NCBI RefSeq assembly: GCF_018831085.1
Contig: NZ_JAGPNM010000016.1
Span: 1 to 40,273 of the forward strand
Direction: 5' to 3'
Source: Rheinheimera oceanensis
GTDB lineage: Bacteria; Pseudomonadota; Gammaproteobacteria; Enterobacterales; Alteromonadaceae
DNA length: 40,273 bases
Below are positions 6,806 through 16,265 of the stretch, piece after piece. The notes under the pieces were generated by a model. It made no database searches. It worked only from the letters and a program-made list of their open reading frames with translations, and was not told the origin of the DNA. Within the stretch, counting starts at the first letter, position 1. The number at the start of each line of letters is the position of its first letter. Made by a program: the position numbers and the translations under genes.

Positions 6806-8152
6806 TTAACTACCGGCGACCTGCATCTGACTGATCAGTACCGAGCCGGTTAATACCCCGCCACGGCGGTCAACGTCGTTACCCACGGCGCTGATATTCA
6901 TCAACATATCTTTTAGGTTACCGGCAATAGTCACTTCAGATACCGGAAACTGAATTTCGCCGTTTTCTACCCAAAAACCGGCCGCACCGCGCGAGTAATC
7001 GCCGGTTACGGTATTGACGCCCTGGCCCATCAGCTCGGTAACCAATAAACCTTTGCCCATACTGCGGCACAGTTGCAATAGATCTTCATCACCGTGGCTT
7101 ACCAGCCAGTTATGAATGCCGCCGGCATGGCCGGTGCTGGCCATACCCAGCTTACGGGCAGAGTACGTGGTGGTCAGGTAAGTTGTCAGTACGCCTTGCT
7201 CTATTACCGCTAAATCGTGGGTTTTTACGCCTTCGCCATCAAACGGGCTGGAGGCCAGCGCTTGTTTTAAATGTGGTTGCTCAACAATAGTTATGCCCGG
7301 CGCCATAATCTGCTGGCCGACTTTATCAACTAAAAAGCTGGATTTACGGTAAATGCTGCCACCGCTAATAGCCGACACCAAATGGCCAAACAAGCTGCTG
7401 GCGATATCTGCGCGAAAAATTACCGGCACTTTTTGCGTGGCAATTTTACGGGCATTTAAGCGGGCCACAGTTTCCAGCGCGGCTTCACGACCAATTTGTT
7501 TGGGGTCCAGTAACTGGCTGTACTGGCGTGCTACGGTAAAGCTGTAGTCACGCTGCATATCGTCGCCATCTTCACCTATTACCACGCAGCTAAAGCTGTG
7601 GCGTGAGCTGGGATAACCCACTAACTGGCCGTGGCTGTTACCATACACCTTTAACCCCTGATGCGTTGAGAACGACGCGCCTTCAGAGTTAGTAATACGT
7701 TTGTCGGTGGCAAAAGCCGCCTCTTCAGAGGATGCACACAGCGCTATGGCTTCATCGGTGCTGATGCTGTCGGGGTAGAATAAATCCAGATCCGGCGGCG
7801 ACATTTCCAGCCAGCTGGCATCAGCCAAGCCAGCGTGCGGATCTTCAGAAGTATAACGGGCAATATCAGCAGCGGCTTCAACCGTGCGGCGCAGTGCCTG
7901 CGGGCTTAAATCGGCGGTAGACGCCGAGCCTTTGCGCTGGCCAAAATACAGGCTGATCCCTAAACCGCCATCCTGGTTAAATTCTACTGTTTCTACTTCG
8001 CCATGGCGGGTTTCTACACTTAAGCCTTTGGTGCGGCTCATTGAGGCTTCAGCCGTGCTGGCACCCAGTTGTTTGGCATGGGCCAGCACTTCAGCTACAG
8101 CCTGTTTAACTTCGTCAATTTCCTGCCAGATAGTTGGTTGGGTTACTTGCAT
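6806..8152 (-). CDS. pmbA: Metalloprotease subunit TldE/PmbA
   Basis: 448 residues, the usual PmbA length. It is the partner of TldD (10083-11525): TldD and TldE form a heterodimeric metalloprotease that degrades unfolded peptides, matures microcin B17 in E. coli and helps clear CcdA. PmbA/TldE lacks the HEXXXH motif that TldD carries, and none is seen here. Recognised by the N-terminal half (VETRHGEVETVEFNQDGGLG near 50) and the C-terminal GDYSRGAAGFWVENGEI plus PVSEVTIAGNLKDML. It is divergently arranged with yjgA, as in E. coli. The spacer 8153-8269 must hold both promoters; TATGAT and TATACT boxes are present but have no good -35 partner. Confidence 0.95.
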   Translation of the reverse strand: MQVTQPTIWQEIDEVKQAVAEVLAHAKQLGASTAEASMSRTKGLSVETRHGEVETVEFNQDGGLGISLYFGQRKGSASTADLSPQALRRTVEAAADIARYTSEDPHAGLADASWLEMSPPDLDLFYPDSISTDEAIALCASSEEAAFATDKRITNSEGASFSTHQGLKVYGNSHGQLVGYPSSRHSFSCVVIGEDGDDMQRDYSFTVARQYSQLLDPKQIGREAALETVARLNARKIATQKVPVIFRADIASSLFGHLVSAISGGSIYRKSSFLVDKVGQQIMAPGITIVEQPHLKQALASSPFDGEGVKTHDLAVIEQGVLTTYLTTTYSARKLGMASTGHAGGIHNWLVSHGDEDLLQLCRSMGKGLLVTELMGQGVNTVTGDYSRGAAGFWVENGEIQFPVSEVTIAGNLKDMLMNISAVGNDVDRRGGVLTGSVLISQMQVAGS

Positions 8153-8269
8153 AATGTCTGTTCAGCTAAATTATTTGCCACAAGCTTATCATAGTCTGCG
8201 TAAGCTGGCTGCTGCTGCGCTGCACTATCATGTATACTTAGCGGCATTATTGTTAAGAGTGAAGCAAGC

Positions 8270-8788
8270 ATGACCGATTTTATTAACGGCGATACCTGGG
8301 ATGAAGAAGAAGGTAAGAGTAAATCTCAGGTAAAGCGTGAAATGCACGAGTTACAAAAACTGGGCGAAGAGCTGGTGTCGTTAAGTGCGGCAGCCCGCGC
8401 TAAAGTGCCACTGGATGACGAGTTAAAAGATGCACTGCAACTGGCCGACAAGCTAAGCAATAAGCGTGAAGCACTGCGCCGCCATATTCAGTTTATCGGC
8501 CGTTTAATGCGTACCCGTGAGCTGGAGCCGATAGAGCAGGCCTTAGCAGTATTGCGTAACACCAACCAGGCGGCCACACGGCAGTTTCATAAAGTAGAGC
8601 AATGGCGCGATAAGCTGCTGGCCGACAATGACACCGTAACCGACTTTATTGCTGCCTATCCTGACGTTGATGTACAGCAGTTGCGTCAGCTTATTCGTAA
8701 TGCGAAAAAAGAGCAGGAAAAACAGCAGCCGCCTAAAGCGTTCCGCGAGTTATTCCAGCTAATTAAGCCTTTGATTACTCAAAAGTAG
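8270..8788 (+). CDS. darP: Ribosome-associated protein YjgA/DarP
   Basis: 172-residue DUF615 protein. In E. coli, YjgA (DarP) binds late precursors of the 50S subunit and promotes 23S rRNA maturation around the peptidyl-transferase centre. It is mostly helical and charged, with the family signature KSKSQVKREMHELQKLGEEL near the N-terminus, IGRLMRTRELEPIEQAL in the middle and a C-terminal QLRQLIRNAKKEQEKQQPPKAFREL segment. The divergent pairing with pmbA is the ancestral arrangement. A TATACT box at 8233-8238 is a weak -10 candidate. A multi-hairpin repeat follows 46 bases after the stop codon. Confidence 0.93.
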   Translation: MTDFINGDTWDEEEGKSKSQVKREMHELQKLGEELVSLSAAARAKVPLDDELKDALQLADKLSNKREALRRHIQFIGRLMRTRELEPIEQALAVLRNTNQAATRQFHKVEQWRDKLLADNDTVTDFIAAYPDVDVQQLRQLIRNAKKEQEKQQPPKAFRELFQLIKPLITQK

Positions 8789-8833
8789 TTTATCTTAGAT
8801 GACGGTTACAACGTCTGTTGTGCTAACACAGCC

Positions 8834-8996
8834 AGATTGGGATGCCGTTGCGCACAGCCACAGACCATTTTCGCGTTAGCGAAGGCGGGGTAAGGCATTC
8901 GTCAGGAACGAATGCCGTCAGCGCAAGCTGGCCCGCCAGATGAGGGGCAGGATTGCCCCGAATTCCACTGTGGCGAGCACAGCGGAATTCCAATCT
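8834..8996. repeat. Multi-hairpin palindromic repeat, element 2
   Basis: The element is bounded by AGATTGGGATGCCG (left) and the inverted CGGAATTCCAATCT (right). It holds GGCATTCGT-CAGGA-ACGAATGCC, GGGGCA-GGAT-TGCCCC and a long GAATTCC..GGAATTC hairpin. Read on the minus strand, the first two loops become TCCTG and ATCC, and the linker reads GGCGGGCCAGCTTGCGCTG, matching the linker of element 1. It is oriented opposite to element 1. It lies between convergent darP and ilvE and may also stop transcription. There are no ORFs. Confidence 0.65.
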
Positions 8997-9023
8997 CAGC
9001 AAGCCTTGCTTAACAAGCCCGAC

Positions 9024-10019
9024 TTAACAAACTTTGGTTAGCCAGTCATGTTTATCTTCAGCCTTGCCCCACTGAATATCATTTAGTGCCTGGCGCAGTG
9101 CATTGGTAGTACTGCCGGCTTCACCTGAGCCCACCTGATATTCTTTGCCATTATGGATCAGTGTACCCACCGGCGTTAATACCGCAGCGGTGCCCGATAA
9201 GGCGGCTTCTGCGCCCGGTTTTGCCGCACGTTCCAGCAGTTCATCTACCGTTAGCTCACGCTCGGATACTTTCATACCGCGGTCGCGCGCCAGCGTTAAA
9301 ATAGAATCACGTGTTACGCCGTGTAAGAACGAGCTATCCAGTGCCTTGGTAATAATTTCGTTGCCGTCGATCAGCAAAAAGTTAGCTGCGCCGGTTTCCT
9401 GTACGTCGCCATTAGGGCAAAACAGTACCTGATCGGCCTGCACTGCGGCGCGGGCTTTCATAATGGGCTGCAGTGCACTGGCATAGTTACCACCGCTTTT
9501 TACCATACCCATATGGGCGGCACAGCGGGCGTTATCTTCCAGTAGCAAGCGCAGTGGCTTGGCGCCACCGGCAAAATAATCACCTACCGGTGATAACAAC
9601 ACATACAGCATGGATTCCAGGCTGGGTGCCGCAGCTTTGCCGATAGACGCCTCAGTACCGATATGCGTCGGGCGGATATACATAGAACCCGGCGGAGTCG
9701 GCACATCTGCAGCATAGTGCTTAACAATATCCAGAATCATCCGGCTTAGCATGGCGCCGTCTACTTTGGGCAGAGACAGCAGCTCACTGCTTTGCTGCAA
9801 ACGGCTGACATTACGGTCCATGCGGAACACATAAATACCGCCATCAGCGTGGCGAAACGCCTTTAGGCCTTCAAAGCAGGTGCTGGAATAATGCAGCACA
9901 TGCGCGCCCGGGTGCAGGCTGATGCTGTCAACCGGAACCATTTGTGGCTGGCTCCAGCCGGATTGCTCATAACGGGAGATCACCATCTCTGGGACAAACA
10001 CAGTGCCAAACGCTGCCAT
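9024..10019 (-). CDS. ilvE: Branched-chain amino acid aminotransferase
   Basis: 331 residues, PLP-fold type IV. It transfers the amino group between glutamate and the 2-oxoacids of leucine, isoleucine and valine. The PLP lysine is Lys174 in MVKSGGNYA. The phosphate-cup and substrate segments RPTHIGTEASIG (~116) and FCPNGDVQETGAANFLLI (~200) are present. The length and these motifs fit the longer BCAT group (type II-like, as in Bacillus and eukaryotes) rather than the ~309-residue E. coli IlvE. AGGAA lies about 10 bases before the ATG. It follows tldD on the same strand after 63 bases with a weak hairpin between. No ilv leader peptide or T-box is seen, so local attenuation control is unlikely. 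Confidence 0.93.
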   Translation of the reverse strand: MAAFGTVFVPEMVISRYEQSGWSQPQMVPVDSISLHPGAHVLHYSSTCFEGLKAFRHADGGIYVFRMDRNVSRLQQSSELLSLPKVDGAMLSRMILDIVKHYAADVPTPPGSMYIRPTHIGTEASIGKAAAPSLESMLYVLLSPVGDYFAGGAKPLRLLLEDNARCAAHMGMVKSGGNYASALQPIMKARAAVQADQVLFCPNGDVQETGAANFLLIDGNEIITKALDSSFLHGVTRDSILTLARDRGMKVSERELTVDELLERAAKPGAEAALSGTAAVLTPVGTLIHNGKEYQVGSGEAGSTTNALRQALNDIQWGKAEDKHDWLTKVC

Positions 10020-10054
10020 CTTGTTCTATTTCCTGCTGTTGTTTTGGTTTAAAT

Positions 10055-10070
10055 GCCGCCTTAACGCGGC
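10055..10070 (-). terminator. Weak hairpin between tldD and ilvE
   Basis: The minus-strand GCCGC-GTTAAG-GCGGC stem is followed by ATTTAAA rather than a T run. It may partly stop read-through from the tldD side. Tentative. Confidence 0.3.
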
Positions 10071-10082
10071 TTTGCCTGTTAT

Positions 10083-11525
10083 TTAGTGCTGGGTGCCACC
10101 TACGGTAATGGCATCCAGTTTTAATGTCGGCTGGCCGACACCTACCGGTACGCTCTGGCCCTGCTTACCACACACACCTACGCCGGCGTCCAGTGCTAAG
10201 TCGTTACCCACCATTGAAACCTGTTGCATCGCCTCCGGCCCCATACCAATTAAAGTTGCGCCTTTAATTGGTGCAGTAATTTTGCCGTTTTCAATTAAGT
10301 AGGCTTCAGAGGCCGAAAACACAAACTTACCGGAGGTAATATCTACCTGGCCGCCACCAAAGTTAGGCGCATAAATGCCTTTTTTCACACTGGCGATAAT
10401 CTCAGCCGGGTCGCTCTGGCCGGCCAGCATATAGGTGTTAGTCATACGCGGCATCGGCAGGTTGGCGAACGACTCGCGCCGGCCATTACCGGTTGGCGCC
10501 ACACCCATCAGCATGGCGTTGTGTTTGTCCTGAATATAGCCTTTTAAAATACCGTTTTCGATCAGCACATTGTGCTGGCTGGGTACGCCTTCATCGTCGA
10601 TATTCAGCGAGCCACGGCGGTGTGCCAGAGTGCCGTCATCAACAATAGTACACAGCTTAGACGCTACCTGCTCACCAATGCGGCCAGAAAATGTCGATGA
10701 ACCTTTGCGGTTAAAATCGCCTTCCAGGCCATGGCCTACGGCTTCGTGCAGTAAAACCCCCGGCCAGCCGCTGCCCAGTACTACCGGCATAGTACCGGCC
10801 GGTGCATCTATGGCGGTTAAATTAACCTGGGCCTGGCGTATGGCTTCGCGGGCATAGTGCTGCCAGCGCGGTGTGCCATCAACAAGCTCGTAGAAATAAC
10901 TATAATCGGTGCGGCCACCGCCACCGGCATTGCCTCGCTCGCGCCGGTCGCCCTGTTGCAGCAACACGGAACAGTTTAACCGCACCAGCGGGCGGATATC
11001 ACTGGCGTAGGTGCCATCGGTAGCCGCCACCAGTATTTCTTCATACACGCCGGAGATACTCACCATTACCTGCTCGGCGCGGTTATCCAGCGTGCGGATA
11101 TAGGCTTCAATCTGGTGCAGCAGGGCCACTTTATCGGTATTGGTTAAACTCTGCAGCGGCTCGCACGGTAAATAGATATTGCTATTACTGCTTTTGCTAA
11201 AGGCTTTGACACTGCCGCTCTGGCCCTGCGCGGCGATACCGCGTGCTGCTGTTGCTGCCTGCTTTAATGCCGCAGCGCTGATGGTGTCTGCATAGGCAAA
11301 ACCGGTTTTTTCACCGCTGATAGCGCGCACGCCCACACCACGTTCAATATTAAAAGAACCGTCTTTAACCAAACCGTCTTCCAGTACCCAGGATTCGTGC
11401 ACACTGGATTGAAAATACAAATCAGCAAAATCGAGCTGATGGTCAAATAAATAGCCCAGCGTTTGCTGTAAATCAGCAGCGGTCAGCTCGGAAGCGGTGA
11501 TCAGGTTCTGCTCTGGTGCAGTCAT
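10083..11525 (-). CDS. tldD: Metalloprotease TldD
   Basis: 480 residues, full length for the family. Catalytic subunit of the TldD-TldE protease. The zinc motif HEAVGH is at 260-265, and the C-terminal part contains NTYMLAGQSDPAEIIASVKKGIY and AGVGVCGKQGQSVPVGVGQPTL, both typical. The pmbA partner lies 1.9 kb further along the same strand. The start codon overlaps the stop of the preceding nitrilase-like gene (ATGA-type 4-base overlap), so the two are translationally coupled. It is the last gene of the mreB-to-tldD block, as in E. coli. Confidence 0.96.
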   Translation of the reverse strand: MTAPEQNLITASELTAADLQQTLGYLFDHQLDFADLYFQSSVHESWVLEDGLVKDGSFNIERGVGVRAISGEKTGFAYADTISAAALKQAATAARGIAAQGQSGSVKAFSKSSNSNIYLPCEPLQSLTNTDKVALLHQIEAYIRTLDNRAEQVMVSISGVYEEILVAATDGTYASDIRPLVRLNCSVLLQQGDRRERGNAGGGGRTDYSYFYELVDGTPRWQHYAREAIRQAQVNLTAIDAPAGTMPVVLGSGWPGVLLHEAVGHGLEGDFNRKGSSTFSGRIGEQVASKLCTIVDDGTLAHRRGSLNIDDEGVPSQHNVLIENGILKGYIQDKHNAMLMGVAPTGNGRRESFANLPMPRMTNTYMLAGQSDPAEIIASVKKGIYAPNFGGGQVDITSGKFVFSASEAYLIENGKITAPIKGATLIGMGPEAMQQVSMVGNDLALDAGVGVCGKQGQSVPVGVGQPTLKLDAITVGGTQH

Positions 11526-12367
11526 GGTTTGAGCTCACTGTTAAATCGGTTATGTTGCGCCAGCGGCATGCTTTGCCGCAGCTGCACAACGTCAGTTAAA
11601 TCTATTTTTGCTGATACCCAGCCCGTTGCAGTACCGGCATCGGCCAGTACCCGGCCCCAGGGGTCGATAATCAGGCTGTGGCCGTAAGTTTCACGGCCAT
11701 TGGCATGCACGCCTGTTTGGTTGGGTGCCAGCACAAAGCACTGGTTTTCTATCGCCCGCGCTCTTAGTAACGTATGCCAGTGTGCCTCGCCGGTAACTTT
11801 AGTAAAAGCCGATGGCACTGTCAGCAGGTTCATGCCTTTACTGGCTAACGCCTGCGCCAGGCCTGCAAAGCGCACATCATAACATATAGTCAGGCCAAGC
11901 TTTAACTCAGCCAGTTCCACCAGCGTGATTTTCTGCCCCGGATAAGTGCTGGCCGATTCGCGGTAACTGCCGGTGCTGTCGCTTACTTCAACATCAAATA
12001 AATGCATTTTCTGGTAATCGGCCACTATGCTGCCATCCGGCGCAAATAAGATACTGCTGGCACTAAAACGCTGCGGCTGTGGGCTGCTGGTGGGTAAAGA
12101 GCCTGCCAGTAAATATACGCCAAACTGTTTGGCCAGTGCAGAGCAGCCCTGCTGAATAACACCCTGCCCCAACGGCGCCTGATACTGCAATTGCAGGCCG
12201 TCACGTCCACCAAACACAGCAAAGCATTCGGGCAGTGCCACTAAATGCGCCAAGCCGTCGGTATAAGTATCTGCCAGCTGTTGCAGGTATAGTGCTACCT
12301 GCGCCAGGTTTTGTGCAGGATCAGGTGTGCTGGTTAGCTGAATGGCCGATACACGCCAGTTAGCCAT
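11522..12367 (-). CDS. Nitrilase-superfamily amidase, Nit1-like deaminated glutathione amidase
   Basis: 281 residues of the carbon-nitrogen hydrolase fold. The catalytic triad is Glu47 (ALPECFA), Lys120 (YQKMHLFDV) and Cys162 (TICYDVRF). The segments VPSAFTKVTGEAHWHTLLRA and RAIENQCFVLAPNQTG match the Nit1 branch, whose mammalian, yeast and E. coli members hydrolyse deaminated glutathione, a side product of transaminases. This assignment is by resemblance; other amidase substrates are possible. It overlaps yhdP by 8 bases and tldD by 4, so it is part of the same translation-coupled operon. The standard E. coli block lacks this gene between yhdP and tldD. Confidence 0.88.
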   Translation of the reverse strand: MANWRVSAIQLTSTPDPAQNLAQVALYLQQLADTYTDGLAHLVALPECFAVFGGRDGLQLQYQAPLGQGVIQQGCSALAKQFGVYLLAGSLPTSSPQPQRFSASSILFAPDGSIVADYQKMHLFDVEVSDSTGSYRESASTYPGQKITLVELAELKLGLTICYDVRFAGLAQALASKGMNLLTVPSAFTKVTGEAHWHTLLRARAIENQCFVLAPNQTGVHANGRETYGHSLIIDPWGRVLADAGTATGWVSAKIDLTDVVQLRQSMPLAQHNRFNSELKP

Positions 12368-15300
12368 GCGGTTTATTCCTTTGCGGGTCTGGTTGTGTTG
12401 CCGCCGGCAGCTGAATAATAGCCTCGGGCTGGGCGATCCGCACCGGCACCGGTATTTCTGTACTATGGCGGTTTACTTCGGTAACCACTGGCTGCTCGAA
12501 GCTACCGGTAACGGTAAAATTAATTTTCGAAATCACTTCTGCACTTTGAAACACTTCATCCAGCGCCAGTGCCGCCAGCCCGGTCGCCGGATTTACCATC
12601 CAGGCAATAATCACCGGCAAACTGGAGGTTACTTTAGGTGAAAACGCCATCTGATAATCCAGTTGTTTGCTAACCAAGTCGGCATAGCCCTGAATTTGTA
12701 AGTTGCCCGGCACACCGTCAATACTGGCGTCACTGGTTTGCGCCACACCTTTTGCAATAGCCAGATTACCGCTCATTTTGTTGTAAAAAAAGCCTTTGGC
12801 GAATACGTCACGAAAATCCAACCGCAGTTTGCGCACCAGTGAGTCAAGGCTGAATATAGAAAACAGCCTTGAACCCTGATCGCTAACTTCAGTTAACGAG
12901 CCCTCGCCCAGTGTATAACTGACATTGCCGGATAAATCCGCTAAGGCATACTGGTTAGGCGCTCCGGGCCAGTTCAGCGCAAACTTAATGTCGGCATTGC
13001 TGCCGGCAATGGCAGATGTTAGCTGAAACTCAGCCAGCATGGCGCCAATATTCGGGCTTTGCAGCTTGCCGGTAAACTCACTGTAACCGGCACTGCCGTC
13101 GTCTTGCCAGAACCCCTGTACATTTAGCTGGTGTCTTTTATAGCGCGCATTCAGTTTAGTAAGCTCCCAGCGCTCTGCGCTACTGTGGGCCTGGGCTTCA
13201 ACCTGGCCAAAACGATAGTTACCTATGCTGCAATCGGCGCAACTTACTGTTAACGGTGGTAACTCTAACAGCCAGCGCTGGGCTGTCAGTGCCAGTTTTT
13301 CGGTTACTTTGGCGGCCTGCTCACTGGCGCTGACCGTTTCACTCAGTGGCAGGTGCAGGTAATCAAAAGCAGCCTCTATACCCTGCTGCTGCCAGTCTTT
13401 GCTAAATTGCCAGCGGCTGGCCAGCTCGGTGCCATTTAACTGTAATTGCCAATGATCCGGCTGTTGCTCAGCGTCAAACACCGTATTGTGCAGCCTGACT
13501 CCCGGCGCTACGTCCAGTTGCGCTACCTTACCGCGCACCTGAGATAACTGCGGAAAAAAGTGTGGCCCGGCATCAGTTGCACTCTCATCAAGCTGCTGCT
13601 TGATCAAATCAAACCAGGCCAGAAAATCCAGCTCAGGTAAGTTAATACTGATAGCAAACTCATCCGCTGCCGGCACGGGCTCTTGCTGGCCCAGGCTAAG
13701 GTGGGCCCGGCGCAGCTGCTGGGTGTCGTGTTGTAATAAAGCATTAAAGTGCAGCTGTGGCGTATCCTGCTGTTGGGCATTCTTCTGTTTGGCATAGCCA
13801 AGCGCTATAGCCGACTGCACACTGTTGCCGGTTACGGTTAGTGTCAGCTCTGCGGTTTCATCTTCAGCTTTGCTATAGGGCGCGGGCAGCAATAAAGCAG
13901 TGTTGTGCAAATTGCTGCGCAATTGGGCCTGATAATTTATGTCGTCCTGTGCCAGGTTCAGCGCCAGCTGTAACTGCCAGCCGGTTGTACCATCTACCAG
14001 GGTAGCAGCCGGGGCATGCAGCGCCTGCAGCAATTGCTGGCTGTTCTGAGTGCCATTTAACTGCAGTGCCAGTTGGTAGCCATCGGCGGTATTTTCGCCC
14101 TGCAGGGCGGCGACTACCGGCAGGTCACGCCAGCTTAACTGCAGTTTATCGGCGCGGATTTTGTCATTTTCAAAGCTTAAGCTGCCGGTTAACTGCTGCA
14201 CCTGCATTGCCGGGGCCTGCAGCTTAAGGCTGGCATCAGTAAAACTGACTGTACCGCTGGCCAGCACAGCCGGTTGCTTCAGGCTAACAGCCAGCGTGAC
14301 ATCACCGTTAGCCACCCCTTCAACCCCCAGGTGCTGCAGTGTTTTACCCAGGCTGTCGTGTAATGGCGATAGCTGCATTAGCGCAGTAACGGCACTGGCT
14401 TGTACCTGGCGCTGAATATGAATATCCAGTGTTTGCGCATCAAACAAATCCGGGATCACGGCACTAACGCCTTGTTCAAGTTCAATGCCATTTAAGCTGC
14501 CTGCCTCAGACTGAATGGCCATAGTGGCATTTTCAAACCACAACTGTGCGCTTAAACCTTCTATTTGCGGCCAGTCGGGGTCGAAGGCAAAGCGCCCTTG
14601 CTCCAGTTGGGTCAGTACCTGAAACACGCCCTGGTGTGCAGTGTAAGGAAATTCCGCCGGTTTACCCTGCCACAGCATAGTGGCGTTGTTCACCCGGCCA
14701 CTGATAATAGCCTCGCTCAGATATTCGCGCACACTTTGCGGCATATAGCGCTGCGGAAAATAATGTGCTGCCCGGCTGGCATCCAGTTGCTGCAACCGTG
14801 CCAGAATGCTCAGCTCGTCGGTTAATTTAATACTGGCGTCTAACTGCAAATCGGCGTTGTGAAGGCTTAGTGACGGTATGCTCAGCTGCCAGTTACCGGC
14901 TATATTGTGTAAATACACCCGCGCCGATAACACATCGTAAGCGGTGACATCACTGAACAGGCCATCCCAGCTTAGCTCACCAGCTAAACTTTCAAGCTGT
15001 ATTCTGGCCAGCGTTGGTGTGGCAATAAAATCGCCGCGCACATTACTGACACCGGGAATATCGCCATGCGCCTGCGAACTGACATTGTCTAACCGGCCCT
15101 GCAACTGCCACTGCTGATCGGCAACTCGCCATTGCAACTGCTGCACATCACCGGCAGGCTGATACGCTACCAACTGTTGCAAAACACTGATATCGTCTGC
15201 CAGCAGATTCGCCAGCGGCGTAATGGCGTTAAGCGAAAAATTACTTACCTGCCCCAGCCACTGCTGTGCAGTACGTTGCAGCTGAAACTGCAGCCCTTGC

Positions 15301-16265
15301 CATTGCTGCTGTTGATCAGACAGGGTTAACGGGCCCGAATGCAGCACCCAGCCATCTGTTGCCGGCTGCCATAACAACTGCCCCGGCCCAAGTTGCAGGC
15401 TGTGGGCAATGTTGCCGCGATGCCAGCTTAAGCTGTTGTCAGCCAGCTCTACCTGTATCCGCTGCAGTAAGCCCTGCTCTACCTGGCCCCAGGCTTTAAA
15501 GTTGATACTGGCCTGCTCCAGTTTCTGGCTGGGCGGTAGCAGAGTACGAAACCAAGGTAAAACGTCCAGCTTGTCGCTTTCCAGATACAGCTGGCCGCTG
15601 GCATTGTCCAGCGTGTCGCCATGTAAATCGAGAATAAATGACACCGTATTGGCCGTAACACCTGCCAGTGCTAAATCGCCGTACCCCTGGTGCCGGTTGC
15701 CACGGTTAGCCCAGTCCAGCTGTTTAATATCAACAATCAGATCCGGATTGTCGTCATTTTGCAGCACCAGTTGGCTGTCTACTACCGAGAAATAGGTCAG
15801 TTGCTGAAAAAACAATTGTTCCAGCGCCGCAAAAACAGGTGCGCTGTCCAGTGCTACGGCGCCTTCACCACTTAGCAGGCTGTCGGCATCTATGTAATAC
15901 TGCATGCCACTCAGTTCAAAATGTTGCGCTGTCAGCTGCCAGTTACTCAGGCTACGCCAAAAATCCAGCCGAACCCGGGTTTCACCGATACTAAGCTGTA
16001 ACTGCCCGGCACTGTCCAACAACTTAACATCGCGCAGCAACAGCGCAGGGCCATACTTCTGCCAGCCGGCGCTTAACTCACCAATGCTGACATTGGCGCC
16101 GTAACGGTTGCTGATAAGTTGTTCAATATGGTGCTTGTAGCTGTCGGCATGTGGCAGGCTATAACGCAAAACGGAGATCGACACAGCCAGCAGCACCAGC
16201 GTAACAGCCAGTGCCAGCCAGAGTTTATGTAAACAATAAAAACATACCCGTTTTGTGCGTTGCAC
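12360..16265 (-). CDS. yhdP: YhdP family AsmA-like envelope phospholipid-transport protein
   Basis: 1301 residues. In E. coli, YhdP together with TamB and YdbH spans the periplasm and moves phospholipids to the outer membrane. The N-terminal membrane helix (~12-32) is followed by the AsmA-like start (YGANVSIGELSAGWQKYGPALLLRDV). A very long beta-rich groove region follows, and then the conserved C-terminal AsmA-like segment (GSRLFSIFSLDSLVRKLRLDF and GNLQIQGYADLVSKQLDYQM). The GTG start at 16265 shares a base with the TAG stop of rng (TAGTG), so translation is coupled. A proline-containing C-terminal tail (about 35 residues) ends the protein. The middle is Gln/Leu-rich but the frame is open throughout. 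Confidence 0.93.
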   Translation of the reverse strand: MQRTKRVCFYCLHKLWLALAVTLVLLAVSISVLRYSLPHADSYKHHIEQLISNRYGANVSIGELSAGWQKYGPALLLRDVKLLDSAGQLQLSIGETRVRLDFWRSLSNWQLTAQHFELSGMQYYIDADSLLSGEGAVALDSAPVFAALEQLFFQQLTYFSVVDSQLVLQNDDNPDLIVDIKQLDWANRGNRHQGYGDLALAGVTANTVSFILDLHGDTLDNASGQLYLESDKLDVLPWFRTLLPPSQKLEQASINFKAWGQVEQGLLQRIQVELADNSLSWHRGNIAHSLQLGPGQLLWQPATDGWVLHSGPLTLSDQQQQWQGLQFQLQRTAQQWLGQVSNFSLNAITPLANLLADDISVLQQLVAYQPAGDVQQLQWRVADQQWQLQGRLDNVSSQAHGDIPGVSNVRGDFIATPTLARIQLESLAGELSWDGLFSDVTAYDVLSARVYLHNIAGNWQLSIPSLSLHNADLQLDASIKLTDELSILARLQQLDASRAAHYFPQRYMPQSVREYLSEAIISGRVNNATMLWQGKPAEFPYTAHQGVFQVLTQLEQGRFAFDPDWPQIEGLSAQLWFENATMAIQSEAGSLNGIELEQGVSAVIPDLFDAQTLDIHIQRQVQASAVTALMQLSPLHDSLGKTLQHLGVEGVANGDVTLAVSLKQPAVLASGTVSFTDASLKLQAPAMQVQQLTGSLSFENDKIRADKLQLSWRDLPVVAALQGENTADGYQLALQLNGTQNSQQLLQALHAPAATLVDGTTGWQLQLALNLAQDDINYQAQLRSNLHNTALLLPAPYSKAEDETAELTLTVTGNSVQSAIALGYAKQKNAQQQDTPQLHFNALLQHDTQQLRRAHLSLGQQEPVPAADEFAISINLPELDFLAWFDLIKQQLDESATDAGPHFFPQLSQVRGKVAQLDVAPGVRLHNTVFDAEQQPDHWQLQLNGTELASRWQFSKDWQQQGIEAAFDYLHLPLSETVSASEQAAKVTEKLALTAQRWLLELPPLTVSCADCSIGNYRFGQVEAQAHSSAERWELTKLNARYKRHQLNVQGFWQDDGSAGYSEFTGKLQSPNIGAMLAEFQLTSAIAGSNADIKFALNWPGAPNQYALADLSGNVSYTLGEGSLTEVSDQGSRLFSIFSLDSLVRKLRLDFRDVFAKGFFYNKMSGNLAIAKGVAQTSDASIDGVPGNLQIQGYADLVSKQLDYQMAFSPKVTSSLPVIIAWMVNPATGLAALALDEVFQSAEVISKINFTVTGSFEQPVVTEVNRHSTEIPVPVRIAQPEAIIQLPAATQPDPQRNKPHG

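Noticed and set aside
10020..10082. Attenuator or T-box for ilvE
   Set aside because: The spacer is only 63 bases, with no leader peptide rich in Leu, Ile or Val codons and only a weak hairpin.
15409..15795. Long plus-strand ORF opposite yhdP
   Set aside because: Antisense shadow of a 1301-codon gene; composition is that of a complement of Gln/Leu-rich coding sequence.
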